Positions 1-8,140 of a stretch of 64,000 nt of DNA are shown piece by piece. A model generated the notes under the pieces. It ran no database searches. It worked only from the letters and a program-made list of their open reading frames with translations, and was not told the DNA's origin. Origin of the DNA: Undibacterium paludis (GTDB taxonomy: Bacteria; Pseudomonadota; Gammaproteobacteria; Burkholderiales; Burkholderiaceae_D). The translations under genes were made by a program, and so were the position numbers. The stretch lies in the NCBI RefSeq assembly GCF_022568815.1, contig NZ_JAKZHX010000017.1, positions 78,178 through 142,177 of the forward strand, in the 5' to 3' direction. Every line of letters starts with the position of its first letter. Position 1 is the stretch's first letter.

Positions 1-705
1 GCGTATGCGCTCTATCTGCGGGAATTCGGCAATATATTCGATCAGCAGGGCAAAGTCGGCGATTTCGCCATCTTCCATCAGGCCGCGGTAGGCATTGACG
101 TTCTGTCCCAATAGCGTGATTTCCTTGACACCCTGTTCAGCCAGGCCTGCCACTTCGGCCAGCACATCTTCAAACCGGCGCGACACTTCTTCGCCACGGG
201 TGTAAGGCACCACGCAATAACTGCAATACTTGCTGCAACCTTCCATGATGGATACATAGGCGCTCGCACCTTCGACACGGGCGGGTGGCATATGGTCAAA
301 CTTCTCGATTTCAGGGAAGCTGATATCGACTTGCGAACGGCCTGAATCACGTCGTGCATTGATCAGTTGCGGCAAGCGGTGCAGGGTTTGCGGGCCAAAT
401 ACCACATCCACATAGGGCGCACGCTTGATGATGGCTTCGCCTTCCTGCGATGCCACGCAGCCGCCGACACCGATCAGCAGATCAGGCTTGTTACGCTTCA
501 ATTCACGCAGGCGGCCCAGGTCAGAGAATACTTTTTCAGACGCCTTCTCTCGCACACTGCAGGTGTTGAGCAGGATCACGTCTGCATCTTCAGGTGTGTC
601 CGTCTTGATCATGCCTTCATTGGCATTCAAGACATCAGCCATCTTGTCCGAGTCGTACTCGTTCATCTGGCAACCAAAGGTTTTGATAAATACTTTTTTT
701 TGCAT
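1..705 (-). CDS. miaB: tRNA-2-methylthio-N6-dimethylallyladenosine synthase MiaB (5' part, runs off left edge)
   Basis: Radical-SAM methylthiotransferase that adds the 2-methylthio group to i6A37 of tRNAs reading UNN codons. The first 235 codons are present and the frame is open to the window edge. The N-terminal UPF0004 domain carries the three auxiliary-cluster cysteines at C12 (FGCQMN), C49 (NTCSV) and C83 (GGCVA). The radical-SAM CxxxCxxC is at C157, C161 and C164 (EGCSKYCSYC), followed by LGQNVNAY near residue 200. The start ATG opens MQKKVFIKTFGC, the usual MiaB beginning. The C-terminal TRAM domain lies outside the window. Identification is firm. Confidence 0.96.
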   Translation of the reverse strand, partial: MQKKVFIKTFGCQMNEYDSDKMADVLNANEGMIKTDTPEDADVILLNTCSVREKASEKVFSDLGRLRELKRNKPDLLIGVGGCVASQEGEAIIKRAPYVDVVFGPQTLHRLPQLINARRDSGRSQVDISFPEIEKFDHMPPARVEGASAYVSIMEGCSKYCSYCVVPYTRGEEVSRRFEDVLAEVAGLAEQGVKEITLLGQNVNAYRGLMEDGEIADFALLIEYIAEFPQIERIR

Positions 706-773
706 AATCTTCTACTTGCTAAGGGGACTGCAGCTACTCTTGCTTCAGTAGCCCTGAGCAAGTGCTTTCTATT

Positions 774-884
774 AGAACTTACGCAAAATCGCCCCAGCTG
801 CGTTGCAACTCCTCTCCTAGGAGCCGCGTGCTAAAGTACGGTCTTCGTCGCATCGCCTTGCCGGGACAATTTTGCGTAAGTTCT
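774..884. repeat. Palindromic intergenic element, family A copy 1
   Basis: A 111-bp element bounded by perfect 16-bp inverted arms (AGAACTTACGCAAAAT and its complement), with inner segments CGCCCCAGCTGCGTTGC and GTCTTCGTCGC shared with copies at 4459-4560 and 35423-35682. It fills most of the gap between miaB and the next gene. It has no coding capacity; small frames across it are by-products of the palindrome. It resembles a MITE or large REP-type element; no transposase is nearby. Confidence 0.85.
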
Positions 885-901
885 ACCTATAGGTATATCA
901 C

Positions 902-1285
902 TTACGGTGTCGAATTCTTGAACTTCTGTGGTTTCCACTCTTCAACCGGTGGTAATACCTTTTTACGTTCAGCGTCAGTCAAAATCCAGATTTTAGATAC
1001 ATCACCAAAACTGTCTTCCACATAGTTGATGATGACGTAGTTGCCAGTAATGTAAGTTGGCAGGACGAACAGATTTTCATCATCGTAAATGCGCAGGCCG
1101 GGCGCGACATTTCTGGCTTTGCCATCAATCAGTACGTCCGGATATTGCGACATGTTCAGGACTCCGCGCTTGGTATTAGGCGGGAAATTACGTTCCGACG
1201 GGATTTGCGCAAAACCAGGCAAACTTGTCGTTGCCAGCATGGTCAACACAAGCAGCAGCGTCACACGGCGTAAAGCCAGCAGCAT
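902..1285 (-). CDS. Secreted hypothetical protein
   Basis: A 127-residue protein with an N-terminal signal peptide: MLLALRR, then a hydrophobic stretch, with likely cleavage after GFA. The mature part has no motif I recognise. The start at 1285 is chosen because an AAAGG Shine-Dalgarno lies 7 nt upstream. An ATG at 1291 sits too close to that site, and a TTG at 1303 has no ribosome site. It ends 17 nt beyond the family A element. The even composition and clear signal peptide suggest a real, exported protein of unknown role. Confidence 0.75.
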   Translation of the reverse strand: MLLALRRVTLLLVLTMLATTSLPGFAQIPSERNFPPNTKRGVLNMSQYPDVLIDGKARNVAPGLRIYDDENLFVLPTYITGNYVIINYVEDSFGDVSKIWILTDAERKKVLPPVEEWKPQKFKNSTP

Positions 1286-1469
1286 AGACATACCTTTACA
1301 CAATTAAATTCAAGGAAATCAACTACTTACCGTTGATATACCAAAAACCGGCAAGCCCGCAAGTTTAACACAGTCAGCGTCTTGCTAAAGCATAGCAGTG
1401 AAACTAGGCCGGACAAGCCGGAATGCAGCAAAATCTGGGATAATGACAAAAAAAGAACGATGGAAACCA

Positions 1470-1979
1470 ATGCACACCCGCTCACCCCGCTCTGAACAGC
1501 GCGATTTTGATACCCGCCACTTCCGGGACGCCCTGTCACAATTTGCTACCGGCGTCACCGTCATTACCACCCGGCTGGAGAGCGGCACGTTCCTGGGTTT
1601 GACTGCCTCCTCCTTCAACTCTGTCTCGCTGGACCCGCCCCTGATACTCTGGAGCCTGGGCACCAGGGCCAACAGCCTGCCCGTTTTCACCGGCAATTCG
1701 CACTATGTTGTCAACGTACTATCAAGTGAGCAAGCCTGGCTGGCAGAACAATTTGCCAGCCGCAAGACCAACCGTTTTGAAGGTGTGGACTATACACTTT
1801 CGCGCACCGGTCACCCCATACTGACGGGCGCCTCGGCCTGGTTTGAATGCCATAACCGCAGCCGTTACCCGGAAGGCGATCACGTCATCTTTGTCGGCGA
1901 AGTGGAGCATTGTGAGTTCACCCCGCAGCCGCCTTTGGTCTTTCACTCTGGCCAGTTCCTGCTGCCACCCAATAAATAA
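1470..1979 (+). CDS. Flavin reductase-like FMN-binding protein
   Basis: A 169-residue single-domain protein of the flavin reductase like family (HpaC/ActVB type), which uses NAD(P)H to reduce FMN or FAD for partner monooxygenases. The family hallmarks are present in order: FATGVTVITT, GLTASSFNSVSLDPPL, HYVVNVLSSEQ and HVIFVGEVE. No oxygenase partner is nearby, so the electron acceptor is unknown. I place the start at the ATG at 1470, preceded by TGGAAA at good spacing; an in-frame ATG at 1443 would add nine residues but its GGGA lies only 2 nt away. A SemiSWEET gene follows after 9 nt. Confidence 0.87.
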   Translation: MHTRSPRSEQRDFDTRHFRDALSQFATGVTVITTRLESGTFLGLTASSFNSVSLDPPLILWSLGTRANSLPVFTGNSHYVVNVLSSEQAWLAEQFASRKTNRFEGVDYTLSRTGHPILTGASAWFECHNRSRYPEGDHVIFVGEVEHCEFTPQPPLVFHSGQFLLPPNK

Positions 1980-1988
1980 TTGCCTGCG

Positions 1989-2252
1989 ATGAGTTTTCCA
2001 CTGACTGTAGACCTGATCGGCTATCTTGCCGCCTGCCTGACGACAACCGCCTTCATTCCCCAGGCCTGGCTGACCTGGCGCCGCAAACGCGCAGAAGGCG
2101 TCTCCCTGGTCATGTACATCATCCTGGTCACTGGCGTGCTGCTCTGGCTGATCTATGGCCTGATGCTCAACGCCGCCCCCATCATTATCGCCAACCTGAT
2201 TACCCTGGTGCTGGCGAGTTTTATTCTGGTGATGAAGGTGGTTTATAAATGA
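1989..2252 (+). CDS. SemiSWEET sugar transporter family protein (PQ-loop)
   Basis: An 87-residue membrane protein with three predicted helices, the length and layout of bacterial SemiSWEETs, which dimerise to pass sugars down their gradient. The conserved PQ of the PQ-loop is in helix 1 (TTAFIPQAW), followed by the basic linker TWRRKRAEGVS. The gene begins 9 nt after the flavin reductase stop and is probably cotranscribed. The start is the ATG of MSFPLTVDLIG; an upstream in-frame TTG at 1980 would abut the previous stop and seems less likely. Substrate cannot be told from sequence. Confidence 0.85.
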   Translation: MSFPLTVDLIGYLAACLTTTAFIPQAWLTWRRKRAEGVSLVMYIILVTGVLLWLIYGLMLNAAPIIIANLITLVLASFILVMKVVYK

Positions 2253-2289
2253 TGGCCGTCAAGTACGCCAATAGCCTGATTGAATCTTG

Positions 2290-2841
2290 ATGAGTCTTCA
2301 GTCAACTGATTCCAGGCATAAGTTGAATCTCACAAAGCATAAAGCTTACCCCACAATTGCCAGGCTGGCCTTGTGGGGCCTGGTTACTTCCGTGTTTATT
2401 ATTGTGGTCTGTTTCAACTATTTGCGCCCCACGGAAATGCAAGTACACAAACACCTGATGAGTAATATTGCGTGGTCATTCTCAGAACCGCCACCTTCCT
2501 CTCCTGAGTTACTGGTTGAAGCTGTCGGGCAGTACAGTAAAGATATTCACTTTGCATTTGAGCGACATTTTCTGACAGACATCACGCCTTACAGGCAACT
2601 TGACATCGTTTATCAATATTCGGTACAACAGCCAGACTCAAACTGGCTGGATGTCAAGGCGGTAGTTGCCATTGGTGACGGATCACATCAATTGTCGAAT
2701 GCTGAAATATTATGGTCACTGCACAGACAGGCATATGCGCATTTGAAAGACGAAGACCATCACTACTTTGAAGGTTTGTGGGCTCTTAAGAATAATATAC
2801 GCCCAGGTGTACCCGCGTTCGAAGTCGATCTGGGCAGCTAG
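2290..2841 (+). CDS. Hypothetical protein with one N-terminal transmembrane helix
   Basis: A 183-residue protein with a basic N-terminus, one transmembrane helix at about residues 24-44 (LALWGLVTSVFIIVVCFNYL) and a soluble remainder probably facing the periplasm. The acidic and aromatic C-terminal half shows no recognised family. The start is the ATG of MSLQSTDSR; a TTG just before it is an alternative. It follows the SemiSWEET gene by 37 nt on the same strand. Function unknown. Confidence 0.65.
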   Translation: MSLQSTDSRHKLNLTKHKAYPTIARLALWGLVTSVFIIVVCFNYLRPTEMQVHKHLMSNIAWSFSEPPPSSPELLVEAVGQYSKDIHFAFERHFLTDITPYRQLDIVYQYSVQQPDSNWLDVKAVVAIGDGSHQLSNAEILWSLHRQAYAHLKDEDHHYFEGLWALKNNIRPGVPAFEVDLGS

Positions 2842-2912
2842 AGCAAGTTTTCTGGCGAAACACTCTCACTGACATCAATCAAGCCGCTGGTGGTGCGGCA
2901 ATAAGACCGTCT

Positions 2913-3728
2913 TTATAGTGGTTTATTTGCCGTTTTCACCACAGGTTCTTGCGCCCGGTTCAACACGCGGCTCGACGGTGAATCGCTGCCCGTCAATGGT
3001 CCCAAAACAGTCGCACCTTCTGAAGTCGGTGCTTTGAGTGCAGACAGGGCGGACAAAATATCAGCCACAGTTTTTGGGGGCTCAGTCATGGGTTTTATGG
3101 CAGCAGGGCCTGTCTTTGCCGGTGTATCCGTTGCGGCAGGTTTGCTGGCTTTATCCGGTGGTGCAGCAGGTCCCGGACCATCCCAGACCTTGTTTGTCAG
3201 GTCTTTCTCATATTGCGTCGCATGCTTGTCCAGACGGGTCAGCAATTTATTGTATTCAGCAGGATTGGTATTCCAGGCCTTGTAGATATCACCGACATCG
3301 TCAGAACCGGCGACCTTCTTTTTATCCAGGTAGACGGCAATGCCATAAGAAACATTGGATGCAGTATTGAATCTGTCATAAGTACCTGCGACCTCATAAC
3401 CACCTATGCGCTTGCTGCCGCTCAACCTTTCTGCTGTATCTTTTGCCGTGCTGTCGGTGATGGCAAACACACCGGATGCTGAAGACTTGCGCGAAGTCGT
3501 CGCTGCATCAGGATTAAAGCCGGATTCCACTTCAGCGAGCGCCAGCAGGTTGGCTGTATCCTTCTGTGACAGATTAGCCTTGCCAGCCTGCTGTACGATT
3601 TCTTTCTGTACTTCAAACTTCACATGCTCATTTGCATCGCCCCAGGCACGGCTGTCACCAAGGGACGTAGCCGTCAAGGGGTCGCCATTATGGCTGAAGT
3701 TGTGCGGTTTCCTGGGTTTGCCTGTCAT
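2913..3728 (-). CDS. Lytic transglycosylase-like (lysozyme-fold) protein without signal peptide
   Basis: A 271-residue protein. Residues 55-95 match the SLT/lysozyme-fold signature: the probable catalytic glutamate E68 lies in AEVESGFNP, followed by SSASGVFAIT, the counterpart of the SxxGAxGLxQ motif. That suggests cleavage of peptidoglycan glycan strands. There is no signal peptide, yet the substrate is periplasmic, so export by a dedicated route is implied. The C-terminal third is rich in Pro, Ala and Lys and looks disordered. AGGGGA precedes the ATG, which lies one base after the stop of the secreted Cys-rich protein gene upstream. That pairing resembles an effector and its periplasmic immunity protein (inference). 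Confidence 0.72.
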   Translation of the reverse strand: MTGKPRKPHNFSHNGDPLTATSLGDSRAWGDANEHVKFEVQKEIVQQAGKANLSQKDTANLLALAEVESGFNPDAATTSRKSSASGVFAITDSTAKDTAERLSGSKRIGGYEVAGTYDRFNTASNVSYGIAVYLDKKKVAGSDDVGDIYKAWNTNPAEYNKLLTRLDKHATQYEKDLTNKVWDGPGPAAPPDKASKPAATDTPAKTGPAAIKPMTEPPKTVADILSALSALKAPTSEGATVLGPLTGSDSPSSRVLNRAQEPVVKTANKPL

Positions 3729-3729
3729 G

Positions 3730-4308
3730 TCATTTCCCCTCGCGCTGCGTGCGCTTTACCGATACTTTTTCAATTTCAGTGAAACGTCCATTGTCATCCA
3801 GCACAAAACCGTATTTCTGATAGAAATTGCCGGGCAGTGCCCTGGGTTTGAAGTTTGTCGCCCCGAATTTTTCGCGGTCAGATCCGAGAAAAACACCAGT
3901 CTCAGAAAAATAATCCGCCCATTCGCAAACCTTGCAGTTACCGAGGTTGGTTGAACTCAGGACTACCTTGTTTTTGCTTTTTCCCTTTACACAGGCCAGT
4001 TGTGTAATCAGCGAACGGTCTTTCAGATAGTCTTCGTACAAATACAACTTTTCGGTGAACTTGCCCGTGCTGGTCAGGCGTAGCCTGACTTTTTGCAAAA
4101 AACAGGCTGCATCAAGGCGTTCGTCCGGCTTGCAATAAGTCTCGACGCTGACATCAAGTTCTTCGCAATGCAGGTTGGCCTGGGTGATATAGGCCGCTTC
4201 CTCGGCAGCTTCTTGTGCGTTGGCAGAGGCCGATAACAGGGAAAGACTTATCAGAATGCTGGCCACGGTCAACAAATGGACAATGCCAAACTGCGGTTTA
4301 TTCCTCAT
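3730..4308 (-). CDS. Secreted cysteine-rich protein, possible immunity partner
   Basis: A 192-residue protein with a clear signal peptide (MRNKPQFG, hydrophobic core, likely cleavage at ANA-QE). The mature part has six cysteines, including a GNCKVCEW pair, suggesting disulfides in the periplasm. No family is recognised. The ATG at 4308 is chosen because it gives a compact signal peptide; a GTG at 4323 would add five residues and has no ribosome site. It is the first gene of a two-gene unit with the lysozyme-like gene, one base apart. Periplasmic location next to an unsignalled cell-wall hydrolase is what an immunity protein would look like, but this is not shown. Confidence 0.7.
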   Translation of the reverse strand: MRNKPQFGIVHLLTVASILISLSLLSASANAQEAAEEAAYITQANLHCEELDVSVETYCKPDERLDAACFLQKVRLRLTSTGKFTEKLYLYEDYLKDRSLITQLACVKGKSKNKVVLSSTNLGNCKVCEWADYFSETGVFLGSDREKFGATNFKPRALPGNFYQKYGFVLDDNGRFTEIEKVSVKRTQREGK

Positions 4309-4458
4309 ATTTCGCCCATGCACAAGAGTTGATGGAGATATGGATATTTATTCTACAATAAATATTTTACTTTTGTTGTGATAAAAATATTGCCTTGTTG
4401 TAAGGGCCTGTTCTCGATCAGTCGCGAGTGAGCGTCATCGGGGACGTATTAATATATA

Positions 4459-4560
4459 GGACTTAGGCAAAATCGCCCCAGCTGCGTTGCAGCTCCTAGC
4501 CGTACTAATAAAGTAATGTCTTCGTCGCAGCGCCTTGTTGGGGCGATTTTGCGTAAGTCC
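4459..4560. repeat. Palindromic intergenic element, family A copy 2
   Basis: A 102-bp element whose 22-bp terminal arms match at 21 positions (GGACTTAGGCAAAATCGC against the complement of GCGATTTTGCGTAAGTCC). The interior CTCCTAGCCGTACTA and GTCTTCGTCGC match copy 3 at 35423. It lies in the 390-bp gap between the secreted Cys-rich gene and the YdjM-like gene; in the rest of that gap I see no gene. Confidence 0.85.
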
Positions 4561-4698
4561 CAATATAAAACGCAGTGCAAGGTAAGATCGTTAGCAGGCT
4601 CTGACATGGATTTACCAATAAGCTGGCGCTCTTCTTAAGACCTTGCCATTGCCTGTTCATGGTGGAAAACCATGCCAGCATCTGGCCATAACGGCAGG

Positions 4699-5187
4699 TC
4701 ACACTTCATCGGCCCGTCGCACATAAACACCCAGCAAACCCAGCACGCCGAGCAGTACGCAAATGAGATGCAGATGCAGCAGCGGAATGATTTCATACAG
4801 CATATTCTCATTGCTGAACGGATGCAAAGGCCGGATATCAGCATGCATGATGCTGTCAAGCAGCACATGTGACCATGCACCAAGCAAGGCGCCAAGACTG
4901 ACCTGCAATAAACTCAACTGCTGCCAGTGATAGAAATTGATTAACGAAAAACGTCTGGCACACCAGCGCGCCAGCAAAAACAGCAGGATCGTCAGCATCG
5001 CCATCAGGGGCGCACCTATATAAGTATGAAAGAAAGCATGCACAGGAAAACGCGCATGCATCAGGTTATAAAAAGATTCCACATCAATGAATACATTGAC
5101 GGCTGCAAAAGACAAAAAACTGATGTGCCGTGGCGCTGCTGCCTTCAAGGCAGCACCAAGGCCGAAGTGAAAAGGGGTGACGGGCAT
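4699..5187 (-). CDS. YdjM/DUF457-like membrane-bound metal-dependent hydrolase family protein
   Basis: A 162-residue integral membrane protein opening MPVTPFHFGLGAAL, the usual start of the YdjM-like family, with about four helices. Conserved polar positions sit in or near the membrane: DVESFYNL at about residue 36, HTYIGAPL at 53-60 and SHVLLDSIMHAD near 107-118. The His/Asp pattern is why the family is called metal-dependent hydrolase, although its chemistry is poorly known. It stands alone between a family A repeat and a plus-strand hydrolase gene. Family assignment is fairly sure; function is not. Confidence 0.75.
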   Translation of the reverse strand: MPVTPFHFGLGAALKAAAPRHISFLSFAAVNVFIDVESFYNLMHARFPVHAFFHTYIGAPLMAMLTILLFLLARWCARRFSLINFYHWQQLSLLQVSLGALLGAWSHVLLDSIMHADIRPLHPFSNENMLYEIIPLLHLHLICVLLGVLGLLGVYVRRADEV

Positions 5188-5433
5188 ATGGGCTGGTGTT
5201 AAGGTGCTTTACTTTTTATTCAGACTGCAAAACTGTTTTGTATTATGCACGGTAAAGATGGCGGAGACTGCCTTAAAATTTTAGTACAGTGACGAGCAAC
5301 AACTTTGATCAAGGTGTCTGGTGTTAAGTGACGAGCGTACTATTACGCTGCATCAGGTTCAGGCTACGCAGACGGCATCAGTACCCAGGATGCTGCTGGT
5401 GAAGTGTATTTTCAGTCTTGTTGGAGTGTTTTT

Positions 5434-6069
5434 ATGCATAGCGGTACCCGTCAGATTGTCTTTATCGATGGCGTTGGCGGCAAGCGCTACATGCGTGGCA
5501 AGTTTGTCCGCTATTTTGAACAGCGCGGCTACACCGTATTCTGCTTTGACTACAAGGTTGCATCACAATCCCTTGATGACATCAAGAAGGACCTGTATGT
5601 CTTTCTGTCAGCCGTAGGTGGCAAGGGAGCCTATCACGCAATAGGCTATTCCTTTGGCGGTGTACTGCTGCGCAGTCTCAATGCGCAGTTAAGAGAGCAT
5701 CAGTTGCAGCCAGCACGCGCGGTCTTGCTCGCCTCCCCCTTGCGCGCCATGCGGCTCGCCAGCAGATTGCGTGACTGGAAAATCTACCAGGTCATGACGG
5801 GTGAATGCGGCCAGTTTGCGGCGGATGACGAGCGCATGAGCAAAGTCCCCTTGCTCGATATTCCCTGTGCGCACATCTATGGCACCTGGCCATGGCTGGG
5901 TGCTTTTGCTGTGTTCTTTGGATTTGGCTTTCCGCATGATGGCATGGTTGCGGCGGATGAGGCGGTGCCATCGCCGCAGGCACAAGCGATACCTGTTCCG
6001 GCTAGCCATGCATTTATCCCTTCGAATACTCACGCCTTGCAGGCAGTTGAGCAGTGGTTCAGCATGTAG
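5434..6069 (+). CDS. Alpha/beta hydrolase, small serine esterase type
   Basis: A 211-residue alpha/beta-hydrolase-fold protein. The N-terminal strand IVFIDGVGGKRYM carries the oxyanion-hole loop, and the nucleophile elbow GYSFGG (serine near residue 78) is followed by LLRSLNAQL. A late SHAF probably supplies the catalytic histidine. The start at 5434 follows GGAG by 7 nt. No signal peptide, so probably cytoplasmic. It stands alone; substrate unknown. A short GGTGC/GCACC hairpin follows the stop. Confidence 0.78.
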   Translation: MHSGTRQIVFIDGVGGKRYMRGKFVRYFEQRGYTVFCFDYKVASQSLDDIKKDLYVFLSAVGGKGAYHAIGYSFGGVLLRSLNAQLREHQLQPARAVLLASPLRAMRLASRLRDWKIYQVMTGECGQFAADDERMSKVPLLDIPCAHIYGTWPWLGAFAVFFGFGFPHDGMVAADEAVPSPQAQAIPVPASHAFIPSNTHALQAVEQWFSM

Positions 6070-6350
6070 GTGCGTTATAAAGCACCCGACCACTGACCAA
6101 AACCGTTCAGGAAAAAGATTTCCACCCAGATGTAAAGCTACTTGATAGGGATTCCATCCTCAGTGTACAGATACTTTACAGTCAAGCCTCAGTCAAAAAA
6201 ACAAATACCCTTTAAAAACAGCGACTTAAAAAAGTCACTGCCGTGGCACGCCAATTGCAAAGTATGGATGGTGATTCCGGGATGTCGATGCACTCAGCGG
6301 CATACAGCCTATATCACCTTTACCCATACCATCCATATCAGAGGCGGCCC

Positions 6351-7025
6351 ATGAACAGTAGCATCATTTCCAGTAGAACACCGGAGGACGGCGCACGAAT
6401 TTATAGCGTTTTTTTTCTACGGTGCTACGACTTCTTGATTTACAAGGTGCTGGCACCTTATGTCTGGCGCTGCGGTGGCGAGCACTTCGCCGATCTGTAC
6501 AGCCTCATGATGTCGCCAAATCATGCGGATATAGGAGTTGGCACCGGCTACTTTCTTGACCGCTGCGGCTACCTGCCCGGCGAGGTGCGCATAGGCTTAT
6601 TTGATCTGCAGCAAAACTGCCTCGATTACACCGCCGCGAGGATAGACCGCTTTGAACCAGAAACTTACCGCTGCAATGCGCTTGAGCCAATCAAGACTAC
6701 CGCTGCCCAATTTGATTCAATTGCGCTCGGGGGACTCTTGCATTGCATACCTGGCGACATGACGCAAAAAGGAGTGGTGTTTGACTCTATCAAACCACTG
6801 ATGAAGCCTGGTGCAAAGGTATTTGGCTACACCATATTAAACCAGGGCATTCACAAAACCATGCTGAGCCGCCTCGTCTATTTTCTTCTGCATCAACTCA
6901 GGGTCATCAATGGTGCTCAGGATTCGGCGCAGCAGTTGAAGACAGAACTGAGCAAACGATACAAGGTCGTCGAAGTAAGGACTGTGGGCTGCATAGCATT
7001 ATTTGCCGCCCATTCCCCCGTGTAA
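6351..7025 (+). CDS. SAM-dependent methyltransferase (class I-like)
   Basis: A 224-residue protein with the glycine-rich SAM-binding motif ADIGVGTGYFLD near residues 60-71 and an acidic end to the next strand (IGLFDLQQN), typical of class I methyltransferases. Motif IV region is FDSIALGGLLHCIPG, and KPGAKVFGYTIL is the usual post-motif strand. The ATG at 6351 is preceded by GAGG, and earlier in-frame ATGs lack a ribosome site. The next gene, an SRPBCC protein, starts 57 nt later on the same strand, so the two may act together. Substrate unknown. Confidence 0.82.
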   Translation: MNSSIISSRTPEDGARIYSVFFLRCYDFLIYKVLAPYVWRCGGEHFADLYSLMMSPNHADIGVGTGYFLDRCGYLPGEVRIGLFDLQQNCLDYTAARIDRFEPETYRCNALEPIKTTAAQFDSIALGGLLHCIPGDMTQKGVVFDSIKPLMKPGAKVFGYTILNQGIHKTMLSRLVYFLLHQLRVINGAQDSAQQLKTELSKRYKVVEVRTVGCIALFAAHSPV

Positions 7026-7082
7026 ATGAAGCAGTGATTTTGAAGTTCAACAGTAGCTATTCAACATAAAGCGAGATAGATC

Positions 7083-7598
7083 ATGACACAGCAAACCACC
7101 AGCAGCGCAGTGACCAGCATACGCATCGCTGCAAGCAAGGCCGATGTCTGGCAAAAAGTCGGCTTTTATGAGCACGTCAAAAAACAGGCTTCGTGGCTGC
7201 TCAGATTAAGCCTGCCTGTGCCGCAGGAGGTCGAAGGCAAGTACGCAGCAGTTGGTGATACCTGCCGCTGCAAATACAGCGATGGCGGTTACCTCACCAA
7301 AAGGATCACGAACATTGTCGATCAACACCGCATAGAGTTTGAGATTATCGAACAAAGCATACGCTACCAGCACACCATCAAGCTGCGGGGCGGCTATATA
7401 GAAGTGGAACAGCTTGACGGTGAGCACAGCATCGTCAATATGGTGACCTATTATGAAAACCGCATATTCCCCAGGCGCATTTCATCCTACTTCATAGAAA
7501 AAGTGATCAAGACCATGCATCAATTTGTGATTGGGGACATGCAATTGCAATTGGAAAATCGCGTGCAAGGGAATAGCGCTGGCATGGTGAATGGATGA
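7083..7598 (+). CDS. SRPBCC (START/polyketide-cyclase-like) domain protein
   Basis: A 171-residue protein whose N-terminal strand SIRIAASKADVWQKVGFYEHV and the later HRIEFEIIEQSIRYQHTIKLRGGYIEVE match the layout of SRPBCC hydrophobic-ligand binding domains. There is no signal peptide. It lies 57 nt downstream of a methyltransferase gene, which hints at a joint role on a lipid or aromatic substrate, but nothing in the sequence fixes it. Family call is moderate, function unknown. Confidence 0.65.
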   Translation: MTQQTTSSAVTSIRIAASKADVWQKVGFYEHVKKQASWLLRLSLPVPQEVEGKYAAVGDTCRCKYSDGGYLTKRITNIVDQHRIEFEIIEQSIRYQHTIKLRGGYIEVEQLDGEHSIVNMVTYYENRIFPRRISSYFIEKVIKTMHQFVIGDMQLQLENRVQGNSAGMVNG

Positions 7599-7662
7599 GT
7601 GGGATGAGTGGTGTAGATTTTTTTGCACAGGTTAATCGCAATGGCTTGCATGACCAATCACA

Positions 7663-7932
7663 TCACTCAAGAACGCGCCCATGGGAAGGATATTGGCCGG
7701 ACAGTATTTCCTGATCAGTCAGTTCGCCGCCGTACCAGAGTACGACTTTGTACGCACCAGCGCCAAACGCCAGTTCACGAAAAGCCCGTCCCTCGACCTG
7801 GGTAAAGCCGCTTTCAGGCTTACCGAGCGGATGCATGACAATGATGGGAGACATGGCCAGAACAGAACGGGTTTTGACGCGTGCAACAAAGGCATTGACG
7901 ACTTGCTCTGCCACGGTAAAATCAGCAAGTAG
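7663..7932 (-). pseudogene. Remnant of a small MreB/actin-like protein, 5' end lost
   Basis: The frame reads LADFTVAEQVVNAFVAR, then IIVMHPLGKPESGFTQVEGRAFRELAFGAGAYKVVLW, ending GGELTDQEIL. This resembles the middle of MreB (VIADFTVTE, then STQVERRA and GAGA) and the C-terminal half of a short MreB-related family of about 150 residues that I recall from Burkholderiales. Upstream the frame runs straight into an in-frame stop inside the GGTGCGTT palindromic element at 7928-8013, so the N-terminal half is gone. A GTG at 7914 could start an 83-residue product, but without a ribosome site. Confidence 0.5.
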
Positions 7933-8013
7933 GGTGCGTTACAACGCACCAGTTTTGATGGTAAAACGAAGATAGTGGTGACAAAAAATCGGTGCGTTAA
8001 AACGCACCCTACT
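7928..8013. repeat. Palindromic element family C, copy 1 (GGTGCGTT type)
   Basis: An 86-bp element with perfect 13-bp terminal arms, AGTAGGGTGCGTT and its complement; each arm also forms its own small hairpin (GGTGCGTT and AACGCACC). The centre reads TTTTGATGGTAAAACGAA. Related copies lie at about 8060-8140 and 8501-8586. It interrupts the MreB-like remnant. Confidence 0.8.
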
Positions 8014-8016
8014 GGC

Positions 8017-8039
8017 TGTAGGAGCGGCTTCAGCCGCGA
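8017..8039. repeat. REP-like hairpin TGTAGGAGCGGCTTCAGCCGCGA
   Basis: A short hairpin, GCGGCT next to AGCCGC, with a TGTAGGA flank, the form of a REP sequence common in gamma- and betaproteobacteria. It sits between copies 1 and 2 of family C. Confidence 0.7.
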
Positions 8040-8059
8040 ATAGTCTGTGCAGCACGTAT

Positions 8060-8140
8060 GCGATGCAACGCACCAGTTGTGATAGTAAAACGAAAAAAGT
8101 GGCAATGCAAAAATCGACGCGTTATGACGCACACTGCTGG
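8060..8140. repeat. Palindromic element family C, copy 2 (degenerate)
   Basis: Matches copies 1 and 3 in order (AACGCACCAGTTGTGATAGTAAAACGAAAA, then a degenerate GACGCGTTATGACGCACACTGCTGG) but the arms no longer pair well. The last codons of the membrane protein gene at 8122-8493 lie inside it. Confidence 0.65.

Noticed and set aside
6069..6087. GGTGC...GCACC hairpin after the alpha/beta hydrolase gene as a family C element or terminator
   Set aside because: Only a 5-bp stem, no T-tract, and it lacks the rest of the family C sequence.
7681..7975. Plus-strand frames across the MreB-like remnant
   Set aside because: They have no protein-like features, whereas the minus-strand frame matches MreB-type motifs.
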